64,000 bases of DNA from Acytostelium subglobosum LB1. Lineage: Eukaryota > Evosea > Eumycetozoa > Acytosteliales > Acytosteliaceae. This document shows positions 52,576-63,350 of the stretch, piece after piece. The translations under genes and the position numbers were made by a program. The stretch is from contig NW_012236522.1 of assembly GCF_000787575.1 (NCBI RefSeq), positions 744,001-808,000 of the forward strand, given 5' to 3'. Every line of letters begins with the position of its first letter. Position 1 is the first letter of the stretch. The notes below the pieces were generated by a model, which was not told where the DNA came from, searched no databases, and saw only the letters and a list, made by a program, of their open reading frames with translations.

Positions 52576-53781
52576 ATGGACACTAAACTGCCTGATATGA
52601 TCATCAGAGAGATATATCTTTTGTTGGAGAATGATGAAATGAATATATTATGTTTGGGCCTAAGTTGCAAACGATTGTTTAGGGTACTGAATGAGATGCC
52701 TCAGTTCACTCTACACAAGTCCCGACTCAAATGGACCAGTGATGAACAGGATCAATGGCTGATGACCTGTCCCCAGTACATCGCCTGTCAAACTCAATCA
52801 CTCTACGCACAAGATGGCACACTACAGCTGCACAAGGTCACGTCACTCCAGCTCGACTCGGAGTTTGTCATCACGCCGGGCTCACTGCCCGACACCATCA
52901 CATCATTGACACTGGATAGCAACTACAACAGCGTGATACATCCGCTGTCGTTGCCTCTATTCCTCACCAAGTTAAACAGGGGCTTCTACTTCAACAAGCC
53001 CATCGTACCGGCCTCGCTGCCCGACTCACTCCTGGAGCTAACGTTTGGCTTCATGTACAATCAACCGATCTCGCCCTACGTCCTCCCTCGCGCGCTCCTC
53101 TCTCTGACGTTTGGCTTCGAGTTCAATCATCCCATTCACATGGCTGGAGTACTTCCACCATCACTCACATCACTCAAGGTTGGTGAATGCTTCACCAATG
53201 CGCTACTGGCACTGCCGCAGACTCTGGTATCATTGGAGGTGGACAACATGACGCAGAAGGCAGTGCTGCCACCATCGATCAAGATACTCAAGGTGTCATT
53301 CCTCGATCAACTCTACACAATGCTCAAGTCAGTCACTGGACCAAGCATGCTGGAGCATGTCCGACTACATTACATACCTTTGAGCAATAGCTCGATCGAG
53401 AAGATATCACCGTCGATTAGGATTAGGATGCTGGTGGTCAGACAGGTCAGCTACCCAACCAAGTCACTCTCATATCTCGACATTGCACTGGAGCAGTTGG
53501 CATTTGTAATGCGAGCGGTACCATGTGCCGAGACCTACGGTCTGGTGCACCTATATCTACCTGATCAACTACGAGTGATTGCTCGTAGATTGGACAGTTG
53601 TACATCTTTATACATATTCAAGGAGCCTTATATATTTGATGAGGCTATCAAACATATTGGAGAGATTCATTCATCAGACTGTCGTGTATTATTTGTTACA
53701 ACAAAACAACATCATCCATCAATCAAGAAGAGGATGAGTATAATAGTAGACAAGTTATTAACATTTGGAAAGAGACATTAG
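52576..53781 (+). CDS. F-box/FNIP repeat protein, diverged member
   Basis: 401 residues, no intron. The F-box-like N-terminus MDTKLPDMIIREIYLLLENDEMNILCLGLSCKRLF is followed by about five FNIP repeats (LPDSLLELTFGFMYNQPISP) and the shared C-terminal module (IARRLDSCTSLYIFKEPYIF). The basic tail ends LLTFGKRH. It is more distant from the tandem pair at 46-50 kb but has the same architecture and orientation. Confidence 0.9.
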   Translation: MDTKLPDMIIREIYLLLENDEMNILCLGLSCKRLFRVLNEMPQFTLHKSRLKWTSDEQDQWLMTCPQYIACQTQSLYAQDGTLQLHKVTSLQLDSEFVITPGSLPDTITSLTLDSNYNSVIHPLSLPLFLTKLNRGFYFNKPIVPASLPDSLLELTFGFMYNQPISPYVLPRALLSLTFGFEFNHPIHMAGVLPPSLTSLKVGECFTNALLALPQTLVSLEVDNMTQKAVLPPSIKILKVSFLDQLYTMLKSVTGPSMLEHVRLHYIPLSNSSIEKISPSIRIRMLVVRQVSYPTKSLSYLDIALEQLAFVMRAVPCAETYGLVHLYLPDQLRVIARRLDSCTSLYIFKEPYIFDEAIKHIGEIHSSDCRVLFVTTKQHHPSIKKRMSIIVDKLLTFGKRH

Positions 53782-54432
53782 AATCCTCCATCATCAACAT
53801 CATATCATGTAAATAGGAACATCAGATTTTAACAACATTGGAGTCATCGAACCAATCAATCAATCAATCAATAACTCCAATCAATCAAACACTTAATCAA
53901 TTCAATCATTGATTCAATGGCGAACACAAGTACATACTTCTTCTTTGTATATTTATAATAAATACAATAATATTTATCTATCTCTAGTATCTCTTTACTC
54001 AAGGATGAAAGTGGGAACATGCGGGGAAAGACAAAAGATGTCTTTGGGGGTGACATAACATGAGTTCACTCGAGTCAAGAGTGCGACTTGTTCCAAAGTG
54101 TTTCGATTAAATTATTGAGAATCATCTTATCTTTGATACTTAAGGTTGTTAGTTTACAATTCTTTTATATAATCATGATCTTATCTTGTTGTTTATACCA
54201 TTAATATTTACAACAACATTATCTTATCTTTAACTTAAATAAGATAAATAATATAAACAAACGAATCATCATCCCATAAATAGGCTTGAATACCATCATC
54301 TGATAGAGTTGTGGGTGTTCAACAAACTAAACTTGTTTTTTTTATAAGTCGTGTTGTGTTCACTGACCAATCATTCATTCATTCATTCAATCATTCATTC
54401 ATAGATACACAAAGATATATATAAATTAAACA
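53782..54432. other. Intergenic upstream of valyl-tRNA synthetase
   Basis: 650 bp with CAATCAAT repeats (53855-53872), AT-rich stretches, a CATAAATAGG at about 54275-54284 and a T8 run near 54336-54343, likely the synthetase promoter. (CATT)n precedes the ATG. No gene seen. Confidence 0.5.
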
Positions 54433-57400
54433 ATGAGTGAACCAAAGACAGAAGCAATGCTTAGTGAAGAGGAGAGAAAGAAGGAAGAGAAGAAGAAGGC
54501 CAAGGAGGCTGAGAAGGAGGCCAAGAAAGCAAAGTTGCTTGAGAAGGAGGCAAAGATGGTAGGGATTACAACAAACTGAGATGTTCAATCAATGATATGA
54601 ATGATCATGTGACTAATACAACATATACTATATAGAAACTGCTCAAGGAGAAGGAACTTGAAAACAAGAAGAAGAAGGAGGCAAAGGAGCAGGAGGAGAA
54701 GGAGAAGGCAGATCAAGAGGCTCGCAAGCTCAAGGAGTATGCTGACAGAGCATCACAGACACCAGCTGGTGAGAAGAAGGGTATGTTACTCATTATAACT
54801 ATATTTGATTGATTCAATCTTGTTGACCATCGATCATTCATTCAATCAATCAATCAATCAATCAAACAATAGATGTCTCTGGAGAGTTGTATCCATCTTA
54901 TCATCCACCCGCTGTCGAGTCAGCTTGGTATGAATGGTGGCAGAAGAATGAGTTCTTCTCACCAGACAAGCAGCAGGAGATTCAACCTCACTGCCAGAAG
55001 GACAAGAAGTTCACAATGGTCATCCCTCCACCAAACGTCACTGGCTCCCTGCATTTGGGTCACGCCCTCACCATGTCCATCCAGGACACCATCACACGTT
55101 ACAGACGTATGAAGGGTGAGATCGCCCTCTGGGTCCCAGGCACTGATCACGCCGGTATCGCCACACAAGTCGTCGTCGAGAAGAAGCTGGCTCGTGAGCG
55201 CAACATCACCCGTCACGACCTCGGTCGTGAGGCCTTCATCAACGAGGTCTGGACCTGGAAGAATGAGTACGGCAATCGTATCACCAGCCAACTGCGCAGA
55301 ATGGGTTCATCCCTTGATTGGAAGCGTGAGGCTTTCACAATGGACGAGGTATGTTTGTTCGCGATCATGTGACACTCTCGATCAATCAATCACTCACACT
55401 CACTCAATCAATCAACCAATCAAATAGACCAGGTCAAAGGCTGTCAATCATGCCTTCATTACAATGTTCAAGGATGGTTTGATCTTCAGATCAACAAGAT
55501 TGGTCAACTGGTCATGCACTTTGAAGACCGCTATCTCTGATATTGAGGTCGACTTTAAGGATCTGGAGAAGCACACCAAGCTCCCGGTCCCAGGTCACAA
55601 GGGTCTGTATGACTTTGGTGTCCTGTTCGAGTTTGCCTACCCCGTCGAGGATAGCAACGAGCAACTGATCGTTGCCACCACCCGTATCGAGACTATGTTG
55701 GCTGATGTCGCCGTTGCCGTCCACCCCGACGACCAGCGCTACAAGCACCTGCATGGAAAGTTCGTCACTCATCCATTCCTCAACCGCAAGCTGCCAATCA
55801 TCACCGACAGCATCTTGGTCGACATGGCCTTTGGCACTGGTGTCGTCAAGATAACCCCAGCCCACGACCAGAACGATTACGAGACTGGTCAGCGCCACAA
55901 GCTGCCCATGATCAACATGTTCACCGATGAGGGTCTGATCAACGAGAACGGAGGCCAGTTCCAGGGCATGAAGCGTTTCGACGCCAGAAACGCCGTCGTT
56001 GAGGCACTCAAGGAGAAGGGACTCTACAAGGGAATGAAGGACAACAAGATGCGTCTGGGTATCTGCTCGCGTTCAAAGGACATCCTCGAGCCAATGATCA
56101 AGCCACAGTGGTACGTCAACTGCAAGGATATGGCCGACAACGCCTGCAAGGCCGTCAGAGATGGCGAGCTGAAGATCATCCCCAACCAGCACGAGGTCAC
56201 TTGGTTCAGGTGGCTCGAGGGCATCAAGGACTGGTGCATCTCCAGACAGCTCTGGTGGGGCCACCGTATCCCAGCCTACTTGGTCAAGATCAAGGGCGTC
56301 GCCGCCGATCCATACTCCACCTCCCAGTGGGTCGCCGCTGAGAACAGCGAGGCTGCCATGCTGGCCGCCATGGAGAAGTTCAAGGCACCAAGAGAGGACA
56401 TTGAGCTCGAGCACGACCCAGACGTCTTGGACACCTGGTTCAGCTCGGGACTGTTCCCATTCTCCACTCTGGGATGGCCAGAGAAGACCAAGGACATGGA
56501 GAACCACTATCCAACCAGCCTCTTGGAGACCGGTCTGGACATCTTGTTCTTCTGGGTTGCCAGAATGGTCATGATGGGCAAGCAATTGACTGGTCAGCTT
56601 CCATTCAAGGAGATCTACCTGCACGCCATGGTCAGAGACTCACACGGCAGGAAGATGTCCAAGTCGCTCGGTAACGTCATCGATCCACTTGAGGTCATCA
56701 GCGGTATCACCCTTGACCAGTTGGTCGAGAACCTGAAGAAGGGCAACCTGGACCCAGTCGAGCTGGACAGGGCCACCCTTGGTCTGAAGCAGGACTACCC
56801 CGAGGGTATCACCGAGTGTGGAACCGACGCTATGAGATTCGCACTCTGCGCCTACACCTCGCAGGGTCGTGACATCAATCTGGACATCCTCAGAGTCGTC
56901 GGATATCGTCACTTCTGTAACAAGGTTTGGAACGCCACCAGATTCGCTCTGATGAAGCTGGGCGACTACCGTCCCAGCGAGTTCAACGCCCAGGAGCTGA
57001 CCAAGAACACCAACGCCGTCAACACCTGGATCCTCAACGCCGCCACCCGCGCCTTTAAGCTGTGTGAGGAGGGATTCAAGTCCTACGACTTTGCTCAGGC
57101 CACCACAGCCATCTACAACTTCTGGCTGCATGACCTGTGCGACTTCTACTTGGAGACCACCAAGCCCATCTTCTCCGAAGAGGACGGACCCATCAAGCAA
57201 AAGACGTGCGAGACCCTGTACACTTGCATTGAGCTTGGTCTGCGTATGCTCCATCCATTCATGCCATTCATCACTGAGGAGCTGTATCAGGCCATCCCCA
57301 GACGTCCAAGCGACTCGATCCCAACGATCATGCTTACCTCCTACCCACAGGACATCCCTGAGTGGAACAACGCCACGATTGAGGAGGAGCTGAAGCAGTG

Positions 57401-57869
57401 CCAGGACATCATCAGAGCCATCCGTTCCCTGCGTACCAAGTACAACGTTGCCCCCAACAAGAAGGTCGCCACCTACATCCACGCCAAGACCGATGAGCTG
57501 AAGAACCTGTATGCCGCCCACTCTGCCCTGATCAAGGTCCTCGCCTACGCCAGCAGCGTTGATGTTGCTCTCTCCTCGGAGGGACGTCAAGGCTGTGTCA
57601 TTGACACCTACAACGAGAACGTCTCTTTGTTGTTGGATCTCTCCGACTCGCTCGACTTTGCCGCCGAGGTCCAGAGGATGGAGGCCAAGAAGTCTCAGCT
57701 CGAGGCTGCCAAGGAGGCTCTGTTGAAGAAGATCAACATCCCAACCTATGACAAGGTTCCACAAAAGATCAAGGAGGACAATGACGCCAAGCTCAAGGCA
57801 CTTGAGGAGGAAATCAAGTCTCTCTGTAATACCATCGACAGCTTCTCAAAGATGGCCCTCAAGCCATAA
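54433..57869 (+). CDS. valS1: Valyl-tRNA synthetase, cytosolic
   Basis: Four exons (54433-54558, 54636-54780, 54873-55348, 55428-57869) encode 1,062 residues. It attaches valine to tRNA-Val. The first 90 residues are a Lys/Glu-rich eukaryote-type extension that may bind tRNA or EF-1. The class I core has HLGHAL at about 149 and KMSKS at about 657 ([10 protein letters not shown]). A CP1 editing domain lies between them ([19 protein letters not shown], ending before WYVNCKDM). The anticodon domain and a C-terminal coiled coil ([20 protein letters not shown]) follow. Length is normal. No mitochondrial presequence is obvious; the same gene may or may not serve mitochondria. Two tRNA-Val genes lie at 18.3-18.6 kb. 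Confidence 0.97.
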
Positions 57870-58002
57870 ATAAACAATCAGTTTGATTGATGGACACAAG
57901 ACAGGACTACCACTACTTTACCATGCTCTTAAGAACAAGTTGTTTGTTTTATGTCTACACGTTGTTGTTGATGTTGAAGTGGGCAGTTCGCCAGTACTAT
58001 CC

Positions 58003-59685
58003 TTAGAGGTTGGCATGAGTCTTGAAGTAGTTGATGAGACCGTTGGTAGACGAGTCGTGTGATGAGACTGTGCCCTTGCCATGCAGCTCGGGCAGGATGC
58101 TCTTGGCCAACTGCTTACCCAACTCGACACCCCATTGGTCAAAGCTGTTGATGTTCCAGATGATGCCCTGGACAAAGATCTTGTGCTCGTAAAGGGCGAG
58201 CAGTGCACCGAGTGAGTGTGGAGTCAGAGTCTGCAACATGATGGAGTTGGTAGGTCTGTTGCCCAAGAACACCTTGTGTGGGAGCAAGTTCTCTAGACGC
58301 TCGCCACTCAATCCCTCCTTGGTCAGCTCGGCTCTGGCCTCATCCAAGCTCTTACCCTTCATCAAGGCCTCGGTCTGAGCAAAGAAGTTGGACAACAGAA
58401 TCCTGTGGTGCTCACCAAGAGCATTGTGGCTGTCAACCGATGCGATAAAGTCGCAAGGAATGATCTTGGTGCCCTGATGGATGAGCTGGTAGAAGGCATG
58501 TTGGCCATTGGTTCCTGGCTCACCCCAGATGACTGGGCCGGTCGACACATCCACTGGGTGTCCGGCACGATCGACTCCCTTGCCATTGCTCTCCATGTCT
58601 CCCTGCTGGAAGTAGGCGGCGAACCTCGACAAGTACTGGTCATATGGGAGGATGGCCACTGATTGTGCGCCAAAGAAGTTGTTGTACCACACGCCAAGCA
58701 GTGCCTGGATCAATGGAAGATTCTCCTCCAATGGGGCGGTCTGGAAGTGACGGTCCATGGCGTAGGCTCCAGCCAACAACTGCTCAAACGCGTCCATTCC
58801 TATGTAGAGTGCGATCGAGAGACCGATGGCGCTCCAGAGTGAGTATCTTCCTCCAACCCAGTCCCAGAACTCAAACATGTTCTCCAAGAGGATGCCAAAC
58901 TTGGACACCTCCTTATCGTTGGTGGACAGGGCGACAAAGTGCTGTCCGATGGCGTGCTGCTGGTCAGTACCGGCTGGGAGACGGTCGATGAACCACTTCT
59001 TGGCCGAGAGGGCGTTGGTGATGGTCTCCTGCGTGGTGAATGTCTTGGAGGCAACGATGAAGAGTGTGGTAGCTGGGTCGAGGTAGCGAGTGGTCTCGAA
59101 GAGGTGAGTGCCATCAATGTTGGAGACAAAGTGCACGCGGATCTCCTTGTCGTTGGCGTATGGCTTGAGAGCAGCACACACCATGACGGGGCCGAGGTCC
59201 GAGCCTCCGATACCAATGTTGACGATATCGGTGATCTTCTTTGAGCTGTAGCCACACCACTTGCCACTGCGGACACGATCAACGAATGATCTCATCTTGG
59301 CCAGCACGGATCTGACGCCTGGCATGACGTCCTCGCCATCGACCTTGATCTGAGCCTTTGGGTCGCGGTTACGCAGGGCAGTGTGCAAGACGGCACGGTT
59401 CTCAGTGATGTTGATCTTGTCGCCGGCAAACATGCGGTCGCGCCACTGCTCCACGTTGGCATGGCGGGCGAGGGCAAACAGCAACTTCATCGTGTCCTCA
59501 TTGATTCTGTTCTTTGAGTAGTCAAACAATATGTTTCCGACCTCCTCACTAACCTTTGTTGTCTTATGGAAGCGATCGAATCTCTTTGCATCCTTTGAGA
59601 ACTCCTCTCTCATATTAATATTCTTTCCAACCTTCTCATAATGCTCCTCAAGCTGTTTCCATTGTTGACTGTTTCTAACTGACAT
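58003..59685 (-). CDS. gpi: Glucose-6-phosphate isomerase
   Basis: A 560-residue, intronless cytosolic enzyme interconverting glucose-6-phosphate and fructose-6-phosphate in glycolysis and gluconeogenesis. Both PGI signatures are present: [20 protein letters not shown] at about residue 382 and [19 protein letters not shown] at about 493. The sugar-phosphate site ([10 protein letters not shown]) and [14 protein letters not shown] are also present. It runs convergent with valS1, with only 133 bp between stops. The start ATG is the first in frame and aligns with family N-termini. Confidence 0.97.
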   Translation of the reverse strand: MSVRNSQQWKQLEEHYEKVGKNINMREEFSKDAKRFDRFHKTTKVSEEVGNILFDYSKNRINEDTMKLLFALARHANVEQWRDRMFAGDKINITENRAVLHTALRNRDPKAQIKVDGEDVMPGVRSVLAKMRSFVDRVRSGKWCGYSSKKITDIVNIGIGGSDLGPVMVCAALKPYANDKEIRVHFVSNIDGTHLFETTRYLDPATTLFIVASKTFTTQETITNALSAKKWFIDRLPAGTDQQHAIGQHFVALSTNDKEVSKFGILLENMFEFWDWVGGRYSLWSAIGLSIALYIGMDAFEQLLAGAYAMDRHFQTAPLEENLPLIQALLGVWYNNFFGAQSVAILPYDQYLSRFAAYFQQGDMESNGKGVDRAGHPVDVSTGPVIWGEPGTNGQHAFYQLIHQGTKIIPCDFIASVDSHNALGEHHRILLSNFFAQTEALMKGKSLDEARAELTKEGLSGERLENLLPHKVFLGNRPTNSIMLQTLTPHSLGALLALYEHKIFVQGIIWNINSFDQWGVELGKQLAKSILPELHGKGTVSSHDSSTNGLINYFKTHANL

Positions 59686-60129
59686 TGTTATTTATGTTTT
59701 GTTTTGTTTGTTTGGTTGATTGACAAGATATATATAATATGTACTTGAAGAGAGAATGAATGAATGAGTGAATGAGTGAATGAGTGATTGGTGTGAAGTG
59801 ATGTGTTGTTGGGACAAAGTTGTAATAAGGGGTGTGGTGATGATGGGTTGAACATCAACTCTATTCATTCGATGTGATGAAGGTGTCGTGGGGGTGCTGT
59901 TTTGGTATCGGGTCCAGGGTTGTGTTCAAGTCCATTGAGTTCGTTCTCGGGAAATCATCAATCTCGAGTAGTGTTCTGGATCATTACTCTAGTAATTGGA
60001 ACCCATACATACTCTGAGTAGTACTACACAAAGTTATAAATATATAATATCTGATGATGGGTCGAAGTCCTCCGTCCACTCACTCTGATCCCCATGTATG
60101 TTATAAAGACGCGCATGCTACAAGGAAGT
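59686..60129. other. Promoter region of gpi and 3' flank of pdx1
   Basis: 444 bp. A (GAAT)n/(GAGT)n run occurs at about 59755-59790, just upstream of gpi. A TATATATAATATG stretch at 59730-59742 may serve as its TATA element. No gene seen. Confidence 0.5.
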
Positions 60130-61278
60130 TTATTGCTTCTCCTTGGTGGACCACTTCTCAGTCATGTTGTCGGTGTTGATTCCAACCATGGCCTCACCGA
60201 GGTTCTCGCTGACTGTTTGATTATAATTAGAATTAGAATGATTGAATAGTGTTAGTATGATTCTGAAGAATGTGTCGAATGAATGAACGATTGAATGAAT
60301 GAATGAAACTACATACTCTCAGCCAACTTGGCAGCATCCTTGAAATGGGTAACAGCCTGGACGATGGCCTTGGCTCTCTGGGCTGGGTTGCCACTCTTGA
60401 AGATACCGGAACCGACAAAGACTCCGTCCATACCGAGCTGCATCATGAGAGCAGCGTCGGCTGGGGTGGCAACACCACCGGCGGCAAAGTTGACGACTGG
60501 CAGTCTGCCGAGCTTCTTGCACTCGAGGACGAGGTCCAATGGTGCCTGGATCTCCTTGGCGTAGGAGAACAGCTCGTCGTCGTCCATGGTGGTCAGCTTC
60601 TTGATCTCACGGTTGACAGAGCGGGCGTGACGGACGGCCTCGACAACGTTGCCAGTGCCGGCCTCTCCCTTGGTTCTGATGAAGGCAGCTCCCTCGGCAA
60701 TGCGACGGAGGGCCTCGCCGAGGTTGCGGCAGCCACAGACAAAGGGCACGTTGAACTTGTGCTTGTTGATGTGATTCTCCTCGTCGGCGATGGTCAACAC
60801 CTCGGACTCATCAATGTAGTCGACTCCGATGGCCTCGATGATCTGGGCCTCAACAAAGTGTCCGATTCTGACCTTGGCCATCACTGGGATGGTGACGGCA
60901 TCCATAATACCCTTAATCATGGATGGGTCACTCATACGAGCGACACCTCCGAAATGTCTAATATCAGCTGGAATCTTCTCCAATGCCATAACTAATGTTT
61001 GATTAAGTTATGTCGATGTTAAGTCGATGTTGAGTTGAGTTGAGTAAGTATGATTGAATGAATGATTGAATGATTGAATGAATGAATGAATGATAGGGTG
61101 ATACATTACCGGCAACAGCACCAGCCTCCTCGGCGATTCTTGCTTGCTCCGGTGTGACGACGTCCATGATGACACCACCCTTGAGCATCTGAGCAAGAGC
61201 TTGCTTGGTCTTAATGGTTGCCACTTTGACAACTGGTGTAGTGGTAGTAGTAGTAGTAGTCTCAACGTTAGAGTCCAT
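60130..61278 (-). CDS. pdx1: Pyridoxal 5'-phosphate synthase subunit PDX1
   Basis: Three exons (61110-61278, 60317-60991, 60130-60212) encode 308 residues of the PdxS/SNZ synthase. It makes PLP from ribose-5-P, glyceraldehyde-3-P and ammonia supplied by PDX2. Visible features: a Thr-rich N-terminus, [32 protein letters not shown], the active-site lysine in [16 protein letters not shown], the second site in [11 protein letters not shown], the phosphate loop [16 protein letters not shown], and [17 protein letters not shown]. The C-terminus after the last intron is [12 protein letters not shown]. It is divergent from pdx2, with 694 bp between start codons. Confidence 0.97.
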
Positions 61279-61428
61279 TGTATATTATATATGTTATCTA
61301 TATATTGTTATAATAAAGTATATAACTCTAAAGTTAGGTTGACGTGTCAATCAATGTCAATGTTAGTAGGTGACTTTGAAATTGAATGCGAAATGGAATG
61401 CACTTAATAAGGTTGATGTTACTCACTT

Positions 61429-61467
<39 letters not shown>

Positions 61468-61972
61468 TTGCGTGTTGCTTGTTACAATGAGAATGAATGG
61501 AACAATGATACAATCAAAGGATAGATTCACAAGAGAAAGAGGGATGATACATCAGATAACAACCAATACTCACAGCAGGGTAGGCTAGCTGCAGGAGCCC
61601 GACTCGTTTACACATTTAATTTAATTTTTATTATGTGGTGTTGGATAAAGTGTGAGTAAGAGTGTGAGTTCCATCCATTCGATCGACAAAGTCCCTGGTA
61701 CTTCTCATGCATTCGCCCCCTTTGCACAAGAACGACGGGATTGAGTTAACTCATGCCCGAAACCCCACAAAAGTGTGTGTTTCTTCCTTTTCAAGCCGGT
61801 CGTTGGATCTGAATGTGAAGACACACAGATACACTCGACGAGTCCGTTACGCCACTTCCATGTAATCATGAGATCATGTTATGATGAATGAATGATTGCA
61901 TGAATGAATGATTGATAGTTGTAATAACAAATAATATATACTTATACAAATACAAATACAAAGAATACAAAG
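61279..61972. promoter_or_regulatory. Shared divergent pdx1/pdx2 promoter region
   Basis: 694 bp between the two start codons. It contains a 36-bp (TG)18 microsatellite at 61431-61466, which may adopt Z-DNA, AT-rich runs near each ATG, and a GC-richer centre (61570-61860) with no recognised site. Co-regulation of the two subunits from here is a reasonable inference. Confidence 0.7.
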
Positions 61973-62737
61973 ATGACACCAAAGATAAGGATTGGAGTAC
62001 TGGCATTGCAAGGTGGATTCATTGAGCATGTTAATATGACTAGATCAGTGGCTGATGATATAGAGTGCGTTGAATTGCGTTCAACTAAACAGATTAGAGA
62101 GTTCAATCCACATGGTTTGATATTACCTGGTGGTGAGTCTACTGCCATGGCCATCATCGCTGCTCAAGACCCAGAGTTATTCGCATTGATCAGAGACCTA
62201 GTCCATGACAAGGGTGTCTCAATCTGGGGCACATGTGCTGGATGTATCATGCTGAGCGACAACGTCGAGAGACAGAAGCAAGGAGGGTATGTTCGCGATC
62301 ACATATGTTGTCGCTCACTCATTCACTCACTCACTCTCACTCACTCTCGCTCACTCATTCATTCAATCAATCACATCATATCAAGTCAAACATTGATTGG
62401 AGGCATGGACTTGAACATTAGCAGAAACTACTTTGGAAGACAGATCAACAGCTTTGAGACGACTCTGCAGTTGAAGTTGGACGGCGCAAACAATGTGGAC
62501 TTTGAGGGAGTGTTCATTAGAGCACCAGCAATACTCAAGGTCAACAATCCAGATATTGAGGTGTTGGGCGAGTTTAGACATCAGAAGAAGGACAACACAT
62601 CAGAGACTATCATCACTGCTGTCAAATACAAGAATATGATTGCCACAGTCTTCCATCCAGAGCTCACCAAAGACAACCGATTCCATCAATACTTTGTTGG
62701 TGTCGTTAGACAGAATGCTGCCAAGTTAATAAACTAG
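61973..62737 (+). CDS. pdx2: Pyridoxal 5'-phosphate synthase glutaminase PDX2
   Basis: Two exons (61973-62286, 62386-62737) encode 221 residues of the PdxT/SNO class I glutamine amidotransferase. It releases ammonia from glutamine and channels it to PDX1. Features: GVLALQGGFIEHV at the N-terminus, LILPGGESTAM, the nucleophilic Cys in GTCAGCIML, RNYFGRQINSFE, FIRAPAI, and the His-Glu pair in ATVFHPELTKDNRFHQYF. The intron splits the Gly codon after KQG. Length is normal. Confidence 0.96.
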   Translation: MTPKIRIGVLALQGGFIEHVNMTRSVADDIECVELRSTKQIREFNPHGLILPGGESTAMAIIAAQDPELFALIRDLVHDKGVSIWGTCAGCIMLSDNVERQKQGGYVRDHICCRSLIHSLTLTHSRSLIHSINHIISSQTLIGGMDLNISRNYFGRQINSFETTLQLKLDGANNVDFEGVFIRAPAILKVNNPDIEVLGEFRHQKKDNTSETIITAVKYKNMIATVFHPELTKDNRFHQYFVGVVRQNAAKLIN

Positions 62738-63350
62738 GATGCTCTCAAACAGATATAGGATGGCCATGCATGGAATGGATTATGTGTCACTTGGATAACA
62801 AACTCGATGGATTGGAATTATTGGATTATCACAGCATTATTGATCACATGACTGATACTGATCATGTGATCGATTAACATACGTTCCATTGATGTTGGAT
62901 GACATAGATGTGAGTGACCGGATGTGTTATATCAACAACCATAATGATGCGTCTACTAGATGGACTGTAATTATTTGTTGATAGATAATATTAATGAATC
63001 TGATCATGACTGACAAACATAATAAAAATGACCAATAATGATGAAGATGGTATTAGTTGAGCGAGTTGGTAATAATTGACGAAGGATCGATTATGTCCAT
63101 TGATACAAGTACATGTTGATGGAAAGTGACATGGACACATGATCAGCGTGGTCGTTGATGGAGTATGAGGATGTGTGTCGTCGATGTGTGAACGATTGAT
63201 TGAATAAATGTACAATAAATAGGGTTTAATGAATGAGTAATGATGGCGGTGTCGGCATCGGCATCGTCAGTCATTGTGGACCTTTTGAAGTTGATTGTTG
63301 ACACAAGCAACAGAGGTAGCTTGATGGCGTTCCAGCTACTGGTAATGCGT
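62738..63350. other. Convergent 3' flank of pdx2 and RPL12
   Basis: 613 bp with no gene. It has a cluster of ATCATGTGATCGATT-like palindromic words around 62845-62875 and GAATGA/CGATTG repeats. Nothing further recognised. Confidence 0.5.

Noticed and set aside
56640-57764. 374-codon minus-strand frame inside valyl-tRNA synthetase
   Set aside because: Shadow of GC-biased codon use; Gly/Val/Leu/Asp-rich with no domain.
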